Shown here: positions 28,640 to 36,891 of the stretch, piece after piece
Layout: every line of letters begins with the position of its first letter
Position numbering within the stretch: position 1 is the stretch's first letter
NCBI GenBank assembly: GCA_017533825.1
Contig: JAFWIE010000033.1
Location: 1-64,000, forward strand
Direction of reading: 5' to 3'
Length of the DNA: 64,000 nucleotides
From: Atopobiaceae bacterium
Lineage (GTDB): Bacteria; Actinomycetota; Coriobacteriia; Coriobacteriales; Atopobiaceae
Made by a program: the position numbers and the translations under genes
The notes under the pieces: model-generated
Told to the model about the DNA's origin: nothing
What the model saw: the letters and a program-made list of their open reading frames with translations, nothing else
The model's database searches: none

Positions 28640-29662
28640 ATGGATGTCGAAAAGAAGCGAGACAATCACTACGTGCCCCAAGCGTATCTCAGGCAATGGT
28701 CCAACAACGGGAACACCGTTTGGACATATGACACAGTTGTTCGGGACAAGCGTCAAAATGCGTGGAGGTCAAAGAGTGTCAGAGGTGTCGCCCATTGGCT
28801 TGACTTCTACACGCAGGTTTGTGACGACGGTACGATTGATGACTCGATTGAGGTTCTATTCGGGGAGAATTACGAGCTGAAGGCAAGCAACGTCCTCAAG
28901 AAGGTCAGGGAAAACGAAGCATTGACCTCAGAGGACATGTCTGCACTCATAGACTTCGCGATTCTCCAGATGGTACGTACTCCGGCTGCATATCTGAACA
29001 ATCGCACTGCCATGGGACTCGCCTTCTTCTCAGCGGCCAGCAAGACAGCAAACAAGTTTCTTGAGTTGGAGCGCGACCCGAACTTCAACGAGAACACCCC
29101 TGCGCTCGTCGAGGCATTACAGCCAAATTGTCCTCCCTTTCCCCAATGGGAGTTCAGCATAACGATGGACGAATCCACGGGTGACTATACCTACTCTATG
29201 CCCATGGGAAGGAAAAACTATTTGGCGAGTATCGGACATGTACTCAATGGAGAGATGGGGAAGCGCATCCGAAGTTACCGGTGGAACGTGATCAAGATGC
29301 CTGAGGGCACGACGCTCCCAACATGTGACAATCCCTTTGTTAGGGCAGACTTAAGGGGCTTGGACCAAGGCAAGAAAGTACACCACGATTTGTCACAATG
29401 CACAAACTGCTTTATGCCATTAACACCAAAGCACCTGTTGTGCGCAGACTCAGACGCAGATCAACCAATCGCGGCCAGATTGGCAGAAGATGACGAGCTG
29501 TTGGAGCTTGTTAATGCGCTCATTGTTCAAAATGCTTTACGTTACGTGTACGATTGCAAGAGGAGCAGCTGGATTGAGAAGCTTCGGCCTCGTCGTGTTG
29601 ACCCTGAATACTGCAACAGGATGGATGATGCAATGAGGCGTTGGAACGAAATACAAGACTGA
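28640..29662 (+). CDS. DUF4238 protein
   Basis: A 340-residue protein with the DUF4238 hallmark near its start (DNHYVPQAYLRQWSNNGNTV). Later conserved-looking parts are LPTCDNPFVRAD (about 230) and MPLTPKHLLCADSD (about 260), typical of this family in which a promised function is a nuclease- or hydrolase-like role; none is established as far as I know. It starts at the base after the AbiH-like stop codon, so expression is coupled. It is the last cargo gene before the right end. A defence function is inferred from context only. Confidence 0.75.
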   Translation: MDVEKKRDNHYVPQAYLRQWSNNGNTVWTYDTVVRDKRQNAWRSKSVRGVAHWLDFYTQVCDDGTIDDSIEVLFGENYELKASNVLKKVRENEALTSEDMSALIDFAILQMVRTPAAYLNNRTAMGLAFFSAASKTANKFLELERDPNFNENTPALVEALQPNCPPFPQWEFSITMDESTGDYTYSMPMGRKNYLASIGHVLNGEMGKRIRSYRWNVIKMPEGTTLPTCDNPFVRADLRGLDQGKKVHHDLSQCTNCFMPLTPKHLLCADSDADQPIAARLAEDDELLELVNALIVQNALRYVYDCKRSSWIEKLRPRRVDPEYCNRMDDAMRRWNEIQD

Positions 29663-29727
29663 GGTTGTCTAAGTTCTGGGCTGAGTTATTGGTTGGTGGC
29701 TATGGGATACATGGGTGGGCATAGAGG

Positions 29728-29741
29728 TGTTCTTTTAGACA
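29728..29741 (-). repeat. 14-base inverted motif, right end of transposon
   Basis: The minus strand reads TGTCTAAAAGAACA, 13 of 14 identical to 16025-16038. It is 12 bases from the right junction. A partial third copy (TTGTCTAAG) lies on the plus strand at about 29664-29673, so the right end carries an inverted pair. Confidence 0.4.
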
Positions 29742-29753
29742 ATCCTCTCCGTT

Positions 29754-30179
29754 CCCCATACCGAAGTAGGGCATGTCGCCCAAGACGTTGCGGAAGCCAA
29801 GGATCAGACCGCCGGTGATGATGGCGGGAATGAGCGGCGCAAAGACCTCAGCGATGGCGCCCATGGCACGTTGCAGCGGATTGCCCTGCTGGGCGGCGAG
29901 CTTCTTCGCCTCTTCCGTGGAGACGCCTGTGATACCGCTGATGGCGACGAACTCGTCATAGAAGTCGGCGACTTCGTTTCCGATAATCACCTGGAACTGG
30001 CCGGCCTGGGTGAAGCTGCCCTTTGCACTGGGCAACGCCTCGATGGCGGGCACGTCAGCGATGCTGGGATCTACCAGAGTAAAGCGCATGCGGGTAACGC
30101 AGTGCGTTAGGGCAGCGATGTTCTCTTTACCGCCCACCAGACGCAGCATTTCGCGCGCGTCGTTCTCGAACTTTCCCAT
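29754..30179 (-). pseudogene. treB: Trehalose PTS permease treB, 5' part (EIIB + start of EIIC)
   Basis: The N-terminal 144 codons of treB. The EIIB domain has the phospho-Cys motif THCVTRMRF (about 27-35) and the TreB-like KGSFTQAGQFQVIIGNEV. The linker and first membrane helix of EIIC follow (PLIPAIITGGLILGFRNVLG), ending FGMGNG at the transposon edge. Reading on gives 15 foreign residues and a stop. Ribosome site GGAAGGGAAAC precedes ATG 30179. The rest of the gene is at 14237-15793. An EIIB fragment alone cannot transport, so trehalose uptake by this system should be lost unless the element excises. Confidence 0.85.
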
Positions 30180-30268
30180 GTTTCCCTTCCTTCCATGCAG
30201 CGTAGATTGCCATTGCGTGGGGGCTGGCCAGCCTCACGTTCTATAACAATTGTGTAGGATTGATGATG

Positions 30269-30284
30269 CTTGCACAATTGCAAG
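30269..30284. promoter_or_regulatory. Candidate TreR operator
   Basis: Inverted repeat CTTGCA-CAAT-TGCAAG in the divergent region between treB and its regulator gene. A related ACAATTGT lies 20 bases to the left. GntR/UTRA regulators usually bind such short dyads. Binding is inferred. Confidence 0.5.
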
Positions 30285-30426
30285 TTATTTGAGGGAGTCA
30301 CATCATGTGGATAAGTTCAAGCGCGGGCCGCTCTGGGGCCTACTGGGACCATCCCTGATCCAATAGGGATAGCCTGCGCGATGCACGGCTGTTATAGTAT
30401 TCGGGTCAACGACGTCGGAGGCTTCC

Positions 30427-31146
30427 ATGCAGTCGATTTATTACGAAATCTACAAAGACCTGCGAGACCGTATCATCGCCGGTGAATACCCCTATCAGAG
30501 CTTCATCCCCTCCGAGAACAGGCTCGTCGAACAATACCAGTGCTCGCACAACACGTTGCGCAAGTCGCTTACGGTGCTGCGCCTCCACGGCTTTACGCAG
30601 CCAATTCACGGCAAGGGTGTCAAGGTGATATGGCAGCCCGCGCGAAAGGCCAACTTCGCGCTCGGTGCAATCGAGACCTTCAAGGAGGCTGCCGCACGCA
30701 ACCACCTGACCTCGCGCACCGCCGTGCGCTCCTTCTCGTCCGTGGTCGCCGACGAGGCGCTTGCTCAGCGCACCGGCTTCGAGTCCGGAACCAGATTGCT
30801 CAGGATCGAGCGCGTGCGCTATCTCGATGGCGTAGCCGTGGTCTTTGACTGCAACTACCTCCTCGAGCAGCTCATGCCGGGTCTGACGCCCCAAATCGTG
30901 GAGGACTCTGTGTACGCATACTTGGAGGATGAGCTCGGCATGGTGATATCCACGAGTAACCGCACCGTGACCGTGGAGTACGCGAGCCCCGAAGACCGCG
31001 ACGCCCTCGACCTTCTCGACTTCGACATGGTGGCCGTAGTCTCGGGCAGAACCTTCAACGAGAAGGGCGTCATGTTCGAGTACACCATCTCGCGGCATCG
31101 GCCGGACTACTTCACCTTCCACAACACTGCCATCCGCGAGTGCTGA
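30427..31146 (+). CDS. treR: Trehalose operon regulator, GntR family
   Basis: A 239-residue GntR/UTRA regulator. Winged helix: YYEIYKDLRDRIIAGEYPYQ and CSHNTLRKSLTVLRLHGF (about 40-60). UTRA domain about 88-235, ending RHRPDYFTFHNTAI. ATG 30427 follows GGAGG (30417-30421). It is divergent from treB with a dyad in between, the usual layout for treR. In known systems the repressor is released by trehalose 6-phosphate. It is a close paralogue of 9761-10480, so the locus carries two such regulators. With treB interrupted, the inducer may no longer form by this route. Confidence 0.85.
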   Translation: MQSIYYEIYKDLRDRIIAGEYPYQSFIPSENRLVEQYQCSHNTLRKSLTVLRLHGFTQPIHGKGVKVIWQPARKANFALGAIETFKEAAARNHLTSRTAVRSFSSVVADEALAQRTGFESGTRLLRIERVRYLDGVAVVFDCNYLLEQLMPGLTPQIVEDSVYAYLEDELGMVISTSNRTVTVEYASPEDRDALDLLDFDMVAVVSGRTFNEKGVMFEYTISRHRPDYFTFHNTAIREC

Positions 31147-31247
31147 CGACCCGTGGGCACCCTCCCTAGCCGATTTCAAAACCCGCGGTGGGGTCGTACT
31201 GCGCATTCCGAATCAGAGACTATACTTAGGACGGAGGAAGGGTGCGC

Positions 31248-33953
31248 ATGACACAGAAACGCATTGGCGACAAGCCGCACAACCGAATTCGCGACTGGAG
31301 GGGCCTGTTGGCAGACGAGAGCCGACAGACACGAGTAGGGATCGCTGCCGTCATAGTCCTCGTCTCCGCGTCAATGACCTTCATGCAATTCGGCTTCATA
31401 GGCGTCGGCACGAACGGCGACTACTTGACCTACGTCCTTGGACTGCTCGGACCCATTTCAATCGCAGCACTCCTCCTAGGCAGGGGTTGGGGCACGCTCT
31501 GTGGCCTCCTATGCGGCATGGTCCTCTTAGTGCACGCGTACCTGCAGCCGCTTGATCTGTACGAGCGCTACTTCGTGTCGCCCCTCAACTCAGTGGCGCT
31601 ATATGCGACGACGGGTCTCGCGCTCGGCCTGCTCTTCTCCATAGTCCTGCGCAACGACCCACGTGGCGTGAAGCGCGTCATCTACATGGGCATCGTATGC
31701 CTCCTCGTCGCCTACCTGGCATCCATCTTGTTTTCCGTGAACGCCGTCATCGATGCCGTCTACCGGTCGGTAGCTACCGAGGAGATGCAGGGCAACATCC
31801 CGCGCGACACTATCATGGCCCTGGACGGAATGGGCGACTTCGATCTGCAGGTCATCCTTGACTTCGTTGCCATGCTGGCCCTTTGCCTCGTCACCGACCT
31901 GCTGGTTCACAGGCACATGGATGCGCGCAGCCACATGAGCGTCTTGTCCATATTCAGAACCCAGCTGCTCGTCATCACGATTCTTGTCTTCCTCGTCGTC
32001 CAGTCAGCTGCTTTCGTGGTCATCACCAGACGTCTCGAGCAGTCAGCAGAGTCCCAAATGAATGCCACAATCGACTCTGTCTGCGACCAGCTCAAGGCCC
32101 AAGACAAGTTCATTGACAAGCTCTTGCAAGCACCAGAACTCGAGAGCATGTCGAACGATCTTTTCTCTTCGATTCTCGAGAGAGTGTCCATGGAGCAGAT
32201 TACGAGTGGATATGACGTCAATAAAGACGGAACCGTCGTGGTGGTTATGGAAGACATGGTCATGACGAGCAACAGCCCGACATACCCCCCAGGAATCACG
32301 ATGAAGGAGCTGTATGGCGAGGACAACGATAACTATCTATACGAGCTCGCCAAGTCCGACAAAGCGCAGAAGACACTCTACAGTACACGCCCGCACGAGG
32401 AACTCGAGAAGAGCTTGTCGGAAGCTGTGAATGACCCATCGTTCGACCTGCAGCTTGGCTATGCGTGCGCGCGGAACACGAGCGACTACTTGATCATGGC
32501 CGCCCTCCCCTCCTCAATCGTCTTTAAAGAACGCTCCACCACGACGGCATGGGCTTCCACGCTCACCTTCGTGCTGCTGCTCGCGATTTACATCATCGCC
32601 GCGCAACTTCTGCGCCGGGTAATGGTGGAGCCCATCGTACGCACCAACCAGACGCTGGCAAAGATTACTGCCGGCAACCTTGACGAGCCCGTGAGCGAAG
32701 TCGGCAGCGTCGAGCTGGCCATGCTTTCCGCGGGCATCAATGTGACGGTAGACTCACTGAAGGAGCTTATCAGCGAGGCCGAGCGGCGCAATGAGCGCGA
32801 CTTGGCAACGGCGAAGACCATTCAGGAATCCGCATTGCCCCGCACCTTCCCGCCCTTCCCCGATATCGACGCCTTCGACATCTACGCCACCATGAACGCC
32901 GCCAAAGAGGTTGGTGGCGACTTCTATGACTTCTTTCTTATCGATGACCATACGTTGTGCTTCCTCATCGCCGACGTGAGCGGCAAGGGCATACCCGGCG
33001 CGCTCTTCATGATGGCCGCGAAGACTGAGCTGGAGAACTACTTCTCCACCGGGATGCCGCCGGCGGAGGCCATCGCCTCGGCGAACAAGCGGCTGTGCGC
33101 CAACAACGACGCGGGCATGTTCGTGACGGTGTGGGCAGCCACGTTGAACTGGAAAACAGGCGAGCTGACCTACGTGAACGCCGGCCACAACTTCCCGCTG
33201 TTGCGAAAGGGCGTGGGTGGATCGTGGGAATGGCTCAAGAAGCGATGCGGACTGTTCTTGGGAACATTCGAAACAGCAAAGTACCGGCAGGAGACGCTCA
33301 CGCTCGAACCCGGCGACGAGCTGTTGCTTTACACTGATGGTGTGAACGAGGCGTTTAACGAGGCAGAAGAAGAGTACGGCAACGACCGACTGGAGGCGTT
33401 CCTCATGGCACATAACGATTCGTGCGCTCAAGACCTGGTGCATGCCCTCCGTGCCGATGTGGCAGCTTGGGCCGGCAAGGCCGAGCAATCCGATGACGTA
33501 ACCATACTGGCACTTGAGTACGGCGCCTCTTCTGAGGCAACGGGGGGCATCACCGTGCCGGCTACGCTCGATTACCTTGGTGAGGTCTCGCACATGATTG
33601 CGGAGGAGCTGGAAAAGCGCCTGTGCCCGCAGAGCGTCCAGTACAAGGTTATCGTCGCGCTCGAGGAAATGTTCGTAAACGTGTGTCACTACGCATACGC
33701 GACGCAGGACAGTCCCGGCGAGGTCACCGTGAGCTATACGTACCGCACGGACCCATCCACCATAGCCATCGAGCTGCGCGACTCTGGCATACCCTTCGAC
33801 CCCGTGCAGCGCAAGGACCCCACCAAGCCCGCAAGCATTCAAGAGGCAAAGATCGGAGGCCTCGGCATCTTCATCGTCAAGAAGACCATGGACGAGCTTT
33901 CGTATCGGCGCGAGGAGCAGTACAACGTGGTGAGCTTCTCGAAGAGCTGGTAG
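31248..33953 (+). CDS. Membrane SpoIIE/PP2C phosphatase fused to HATPase (RsbW-like) domain
   Basis: A 901-residue signalling protein. N-terminal multi-helix membrane region (about 30-255), then an extracytoplasmic segment, another helix (about 430-450, WASTLTFVLLLAIYIIAA), HAMP (about 455-510), SpoIIE phosphatase (about 555-755: AAKEVGGDFYDFF, ADVSGKGIPGALFM, YTDGVNEAFN, SDDVTILAL) and a C-terminal GHKL ATPase (about 770-900: EEMFVNVCHYAY, GGLGIFIVKKTMDEL). This pairs an RsbU-like phosphatase and an RsbW-like kinase in one chain, acting on anti-anti-sigma partners. ATG 31248 fits the GGAGG at 31233 better than GTG 31242. No partner genes are adjacent. Confidence 0.85.
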   Translation: MTQKRIGDKPHNRIRDWRGLLADESRQTRVGIAAVIVLVSASMTFMQFGFIGVGTNGDYLTYVLGLLGPISIAALLLGRGWGTLCGLLCGMVLLVHAYLQPLDLYERYFVSPLNSVALYATTGLALGLLFSIVLRNDPRGVKRVIYMGIVCLLVAYLASILFSVNAVIDAVYRSVATEEMQGNIPRDTIMALDGMGDFDLQVILDFVAMLALCLVTDLLVHRHMDARSHMSVLSIFRTQLLVITILVFLVVQSAAFVVITRRLEQSAESQMNATIDSVCDQLKAQDKFIDKLLQAPELESMSNDLFSSILERVSMEQITSGYDVNKDGTVVVVMEDMVMTSNSPTYPPGITMKELYGEDNDNYLYELAKSDKAQKTLYSTRPHEELEKSLSEAVNDPSFDLQLGYACARNTSDYLIMAALPSSIVFKERSTTTAWASTLTFVLLLAIYIIAAQLLRRVMVEPIVRTNQTLAKITAGNLDEPVSEVGSVELAMLSAGINVTVDSLKELISEAERRNERDLATAKTIQESALPRTFPPFPDIDAFDIYATMNAAKEVGGDFYDFFLIDDHTLCFLIADVSGKGIPGALFMMAAKTELENYFSTGMPPAEAIASANKRLCANNDAGMFVTVWAATLNWKTGELTYVNAGHNFPLLRKGVGGSWEWLKKRCGLFLGTFETAKYRQETLTLEPGDELLLYTDGVNEAFNEAEEEYGNDRLEAFLMAHNDSCAQDLVHALRADVAAWAGKAEQSDDVTILALEYGASSEATGGITVPATLDYLGEVSHMIAEELEKRLCPQSVQYKVIVALEEMFVNVCHYAYATQDSPGEVTVSYTYRTDPSTIAIELRDSGIPFDPVQRKDPTKPASIQEAKIGGLGIFIVKKTMDELSYRREEQYNVVSFSKSW

Positions 33954-34385
33954 GCGCTCGAGCCAGGGGTCCGCTGGGGAATAGCCGTTTCAATGTGGTC
34001 AAAAGTGACCAATAAATATGGTAACCATTTGCAAAAGCCCAGCTCAGAGCGATTTGCATTGAAAGTTGATATGTTAATTGGTCACTAGCTACTTTATGCA
34101 GTGACCAATCAACACATCAAATGTGGTAAAATCCCTGTTGGCAAACCCGCCGTCGCTGTTAATTGGTCACTATTTGCGGCACATTTGCGGCACAGGACAA
34201 CGTCGTGAACGCAAAGTCCGTCCCCGTTGGCACGACACAGGCGGCAAACGCCAACAATCGACAGCCCCGACACGTCCCCAGATGCCTTGTGCCAAGACGC
34301 TCAAGGCATCTGGACGGGATTGAGAACCGGTATCCCCTATAATGGATAACCTGCATCTACATACCGCAAACAAGGGGGCGCCACC
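33954..34385. other. Intergenic region downstream of SpoIIE gene
   Basis: It holds the repeat doublet and a 12-bp hairpin CCAGATGCCTTG/CAAGGCATCTGG (34278-34313). No gene seen. A likely ribosome site (AAGGGGGC) for the next gene ends the region. Confidence 0.5.
34004..34171. repeat. REPIN-like doublet: two repeat units with 13-base spacer
   Basis: Two units (34004-34086 and 34100-34171), each bounded by AGTGACCAAT and its complement ATTGGTCACT and separated by 13 bases. The right unit is 72 bases long and matches the two units at 54182-54338. The left unit is 83 bases, diverged, and lies in the opposite orientation judged by ACATATCAA versus ACACATCAA. The unit contains a small hairpin CACATCAAATGTG. 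Confidence 0.8.
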
Positions 34386-34700
34386 ATGGCAGCATTGGAC
34401 GACATTCGCGCAAAGGCGGATGAGGTAATCGAGGGCATCGGAGCCGAGGACATTGCCGCAGGCGCGGACCTCTTCCGGGAGGCTGTGGCCGACGCGGTGA
34501 ACAAGGTCGCCGCCGAGGCTTCAACCATGACTCCTGAAGACGTGGCCGCGGGAGCAGAACTCGCCGCCGAGGCCGTAGCAGGCGTGGTTGAGAAGCTTTC
34601 GGCAGACGTCGCCAGCGTGACGCCTGAGGACTTGGCAGCAGGAGCCGACCTCATCAGGGAGGCCGTGGCCGAAGCCGTACAGAAGGCCATTGCGGAGTAG
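34386..34700 (+). CDS. Ala-rich helical protein with three internal repeats
   Basis: A 104-residue acidic protein made of three repeats of about 32 residues. Each has the core EDxAAGAxLxxEAVAxxVxK: EDIAAGADLFREAVADAV, EDVAAGAELAAEAVAGVV, EDLAAGADLIREAVAEAV. All helices look amphipathic, with no signal peptide, cysteine or membrane segment. AGGGGGCGCCACC precedes ATG 34386. Family not recognised. It lies upstream of the amber-interrupted RiPP precursor but no functional link is shown. Confidence 0.65.
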   Translation: MAALDDIRAKADEVIEGIGAEDIAAGADLFREAVADAVNKVAAEASTMTPEDVAAGAELAAEAVAGVVEKLSADVASVTPEDLAAGADLIREAVAEAVQKAIAE

Positions 34701-34774
34701 GTCGGCGTTGATGGCTTCGTACGCCGTATTGAGATATAGTCTGCGCGTCGTTTACACACGAGAAAGGATTCGCA

Positions 34775-34963
34775 ATGACTTTTGAAGACCTGAACCCCGA
34801 GCTTCGCTAGAAGGCAAAGCAGTGCACGACTCCCGAGGAGTTCCTCGAGCTCGCAAAGCGTGAAGGATTGCAGCTATCCGAAGAAGAGCTGCAGGCAGTC
34901 TCTGGCGGTGGCGAATGGGGCGGTCCCAATTGCGAGCACTTCGACACGTGCACCGTTGACTAA
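34775..34963 (+). pseudogene. Nif11-type RiPP precursor interrupted by TAG
   Basis: After ribosome site AGAAAGGA and ATG 34775 the frame reads MTFEDLNPELR, TAG (34808-34810, codon 12), then KAKQCTTPEEFLELAKREGL, QLSEEELQAVSGGG and EWGGPNCEHFDTCTVD to TAA. The FLELAKxEGxxLSEEELxxVSGG pattern is that of Nif11-like leader peptides of ribosomal peptide products. The double-Gly cleavage motif is followed by a 17-residue core with two Cys. CAG to TAG is one base change. No later in-frame start exists before the leader helix. A terminator follows, so the unit is otherwise intact. Confidence 0.75.
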
Positions 34964-34990
34964 GGCTGCATAACCACTCGCGAACGTGCT

Positions 34991-35019
34991 GACCGCCTGC
35001 CCACTTCGAGCAGGCGGTC
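34991..35019 (+). terminator. Terminator after Nif11-type gene
   Basis: Perfect 10-bp stem GACCGCCTGC/GCAGGCGGTC with a 9-base loop, followed by ACTTTCT. It reads as a weak intrinsic terminator. Confidence 0.7.
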
Positions 35020-35053
35020 ACTTTCTCACCGCAAGGGTCCTCCGGCACGCGTG

Positions 35054-36400
35054 CTAGAGATTTGCTACGGCGTAATCTGCCTCCTCGGGCGTGAACCGTT
35101 CACCGTATTCGGAGACAAGCTGGTCGCGTATGGCTTCTGGCGACATGGCCATTGACTCCTGATACGACCGTGCCTTTTCGAGTGCGTTGGCATACCAATC
35201 GACCTGCACGTTATCCACCGCGTATTGCGCCTGGTCGGGTTCAAATTGCTCTCCGTATTCTGAGACAAGCTGGTCGTAGACGCCCATCTTCGACATGTGC
35301 ATACCGTTCGCGTAGCTTTCTGCCTTTGCGAGCGCATTCGCATTCCAATCGGCATCTACGTTGTCTACGGCATATTGGGCCGCTTCAGGGCTGAACCTCT
35401 CTCCGTACTCAGACGTCAACTGATCGTACAGGCCCCTCTTCGACATATGCATCCTACTTGAATACGACTCGGCCTTACGCAGCGCGCTTCTATACTCCGC
35501 CGGCAATGCAGCCTCTGCCTCTTCCCGTGCCTTCTCTTCCGCTGCCTTCCTCTCCGCCTCTTCCTTTGCGGCTTTCTCGGCAGCTTCTTTCTCATCGCGT
35601 TCTGCCTTTGCGGCTGGGTCGACGTAGTCCAGCTCGAAGGTGACTTTACTTGAAGTAAGGAAACCGGCGTCCTTCACGTCAACCTTCGTAACCTTGGCGG
35701 CACTTGGCTCAGACCCTTCCTTCACCCCATCCGTGACATCTACGTCATACGAGTCCTTAAAGCTGGGCTTATACTCCGTCTTCTTGGCCGCTTTCCAGGC
35801 CTCCGCGGCCGTCTTTCCCTTGCATGCCTTCAGGGCCTTCTTGTCCTTCTCTTGCTTCTTCTTTGCTTTGGCTTCAGCCTTCTTTTCCTTCTCCTTCTTC
35901 GCTTCTTTCTCCGCATCCTCGGTCGCATACTCGTTGACTACCTTTTTGAGACCATCATTGAGTTCCTTCTCCGCATCTTCCAACCCTGCGAACGACAGCT
36001 TCCCTGAGAAGGAGAGCGTCGGCAACTCGTCGTGCTTCACGTCGAATTCATCGCTGTAGGTAATGTCGCAGGTCTCGCCGGGAAGCAGCTTGTCCTGCGA
36101 TAGGTCCGCCTTGAACTTGGTATCCTCGTCTCCCTCTGCAATGAGTTTGGGCATGTTGTCCTCGTTCACGGGATTCTCGCTCGCATTCTTCACCGATCCA
36201 CTCACCGTGAAATCGGCATAACGGCCCCCAAACAATCCGTCCCTATTGGTGCACTCAACCTCGACATCAGAGAAGATGAGTTCCACCTTCGTCCCATCGT
36301 TTGCCGACGCAGCCATCGCTTCGGTCTTCGGCATGCACACTGCAAGCGCAACAACTCCCATGAAGAGGATCGCGCAGAAAGCCCGCATTCGCTTTGACAT
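35054..36400 (-). CDS. Secreted protein with three C-terminal Ltp repeats
   Basis: A 448-residue exported protein. Signal peptide about 1-27 (AFCAILFMGVVALAVCM). A beta-rich domain (about 35-150) precedes a Lys/Glu coiled coil (about 160-195), a second small domain, and an Ala/Glu helix (about 265-300). Three repeats of about 45 residues end the protein, each with ALxKAxSYxxxMxMS...YDQLxSEYGExFxPExAxYAVxNV. This is the Ltp repeat (PF07553), named after the phage TP-J34 lipoprotein that blocks phage DNA injection. No lipobox is seen. Ribosome site GGAGG precedes ATG 36400. Superinfection exclusion or surface binding is inferred from the repeat family. Confidence 0.8.
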   Translation of the reverse strand: MSKRMRAFCAILFMGVVALAVCMPKTEAMAASANDGTKVELIFSDVEVECTNRDGLFGGRYADFTVSGSVKNASENPVNEDNMPKLIAEGDEDTKFKADLSQDKLLPGETCDITYSDEFDVKHDELPTLSFSGKLSFAGLEDAEKELNDGLKKVVNEYATEDAEKEAKKEKEKKAEAKAKKKQEKDKKALKACKGKTAAEAWKAAKKTEYKPSFKDSYDVDVTDGVKEGSEPSAAKVTKVDVKDAGFLTSSKVTFELDYVDPAAKAERDEKEAAEKAAKEEAERKAAEEKAREEAEAALPAEYRSALRKAESYSSRMHMSKRGLYDQLTSEYGERFSPEAAQYAVDNVDADWNANALAKAESYANGMHMSKMGVYDQLVSEYGEQFEPDQAQYAVDNVQVDWYANALEKARSYQESMAMSPEAIRDQLVSEYGERFTPEEADYAVANL

Positions 36401-36891
36401 GTTTGCCTCCAAAACCTTCCCTACCGCATTCCAATAGAATCACTTGACACAGGCCACTTGCCGCTATCTGATAACGATACTAATCGAGGAATTGTCACTC
36501 ATAGCTGACAGTCATGTATGCATCACGCACGGTCGGCCAATGGTACGTTGGGTGCATGGAAATCAGAGAAGGCTGGCCACCGGGGTGCGTCGGCAGACGC
36601 GCGACAACCGGAATGGACCACGAAGTTGTAGGTAGAAGTCTTCGTCGCGCATGTGCTCCCGCAGGTTCCATCTCTGCAGGACGCGAGCAGGAGCGACGGA
36701 TCGCGATGGTATCCGTAGACGGTCAGCTCGTTTACGCTTGTAAAGAGCGTCCTGTGTATCTTGAGGTTGTAGGCAGGTTCCTTGTGGTACGCGTCGTGCG
36801 CATACCGCCCAAAGCTCTCGCAGGAAAACCCCATGGACAACACACACCGGCAAGCGCACGGCGTACCAAGGGCATCATGTCGCGGGAGGCG
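36401..36891. other. Intergenic region with a possible Cys-containing ORF
   Basis: No confident gene. On the minus strand 36523-36843 an open frame contains GFSCESFGRYAHDAYHKEPA and YGYHRDPSLLLASCRDGTC, with a natural-looking composition, but there is no ribosome site and no known family. It lies directly downstream of the PqqD-like gene on the same strand, so a decayed RiPP-related gene is conceivable. Confidence 0.3.

Larger units (their letters stand above)
15794..29753 (+). mobile_element. Tn554-like transposon with three tyrosine recombinases and defence cargo
   Basis: The ends are fixed by the split treB gene. CCGTT at 15789-15793 and CCGTT at 29749-29753 are the two edges of the same codon run, and removing 13,960 bases restores the frame. 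Left part: three overlapping tyrosine recombinase genes and a small coiled-coil gene, the order known for Tn554 (tnpA, tnpB, tnpC) but with an extra recombinase. Right part: a leftward restriction/methylation operon and a rightward AbiH-DUF4238 pair. The ends show no long terminal inverted repeats, as in Tn554-type elements. A 14-base motif occurs inverted near both ends (16025 and 29728). Confidence 0.9.

Noticed and set aside
34808-34810. Reassignment of TAG to an amino acid in this organism
   Set aside because: TAG ends many intact genes here (for example at 1293, 17379, 33953, 34700 and 42800), so general recoding is not supported.
36523-36843. 106-codon Cys-containing minus-strand frame as a firm gene
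   Set aside because: No ribosome site, no family, and a competing overlapping frame of similar length; kept only as a note on the gap.
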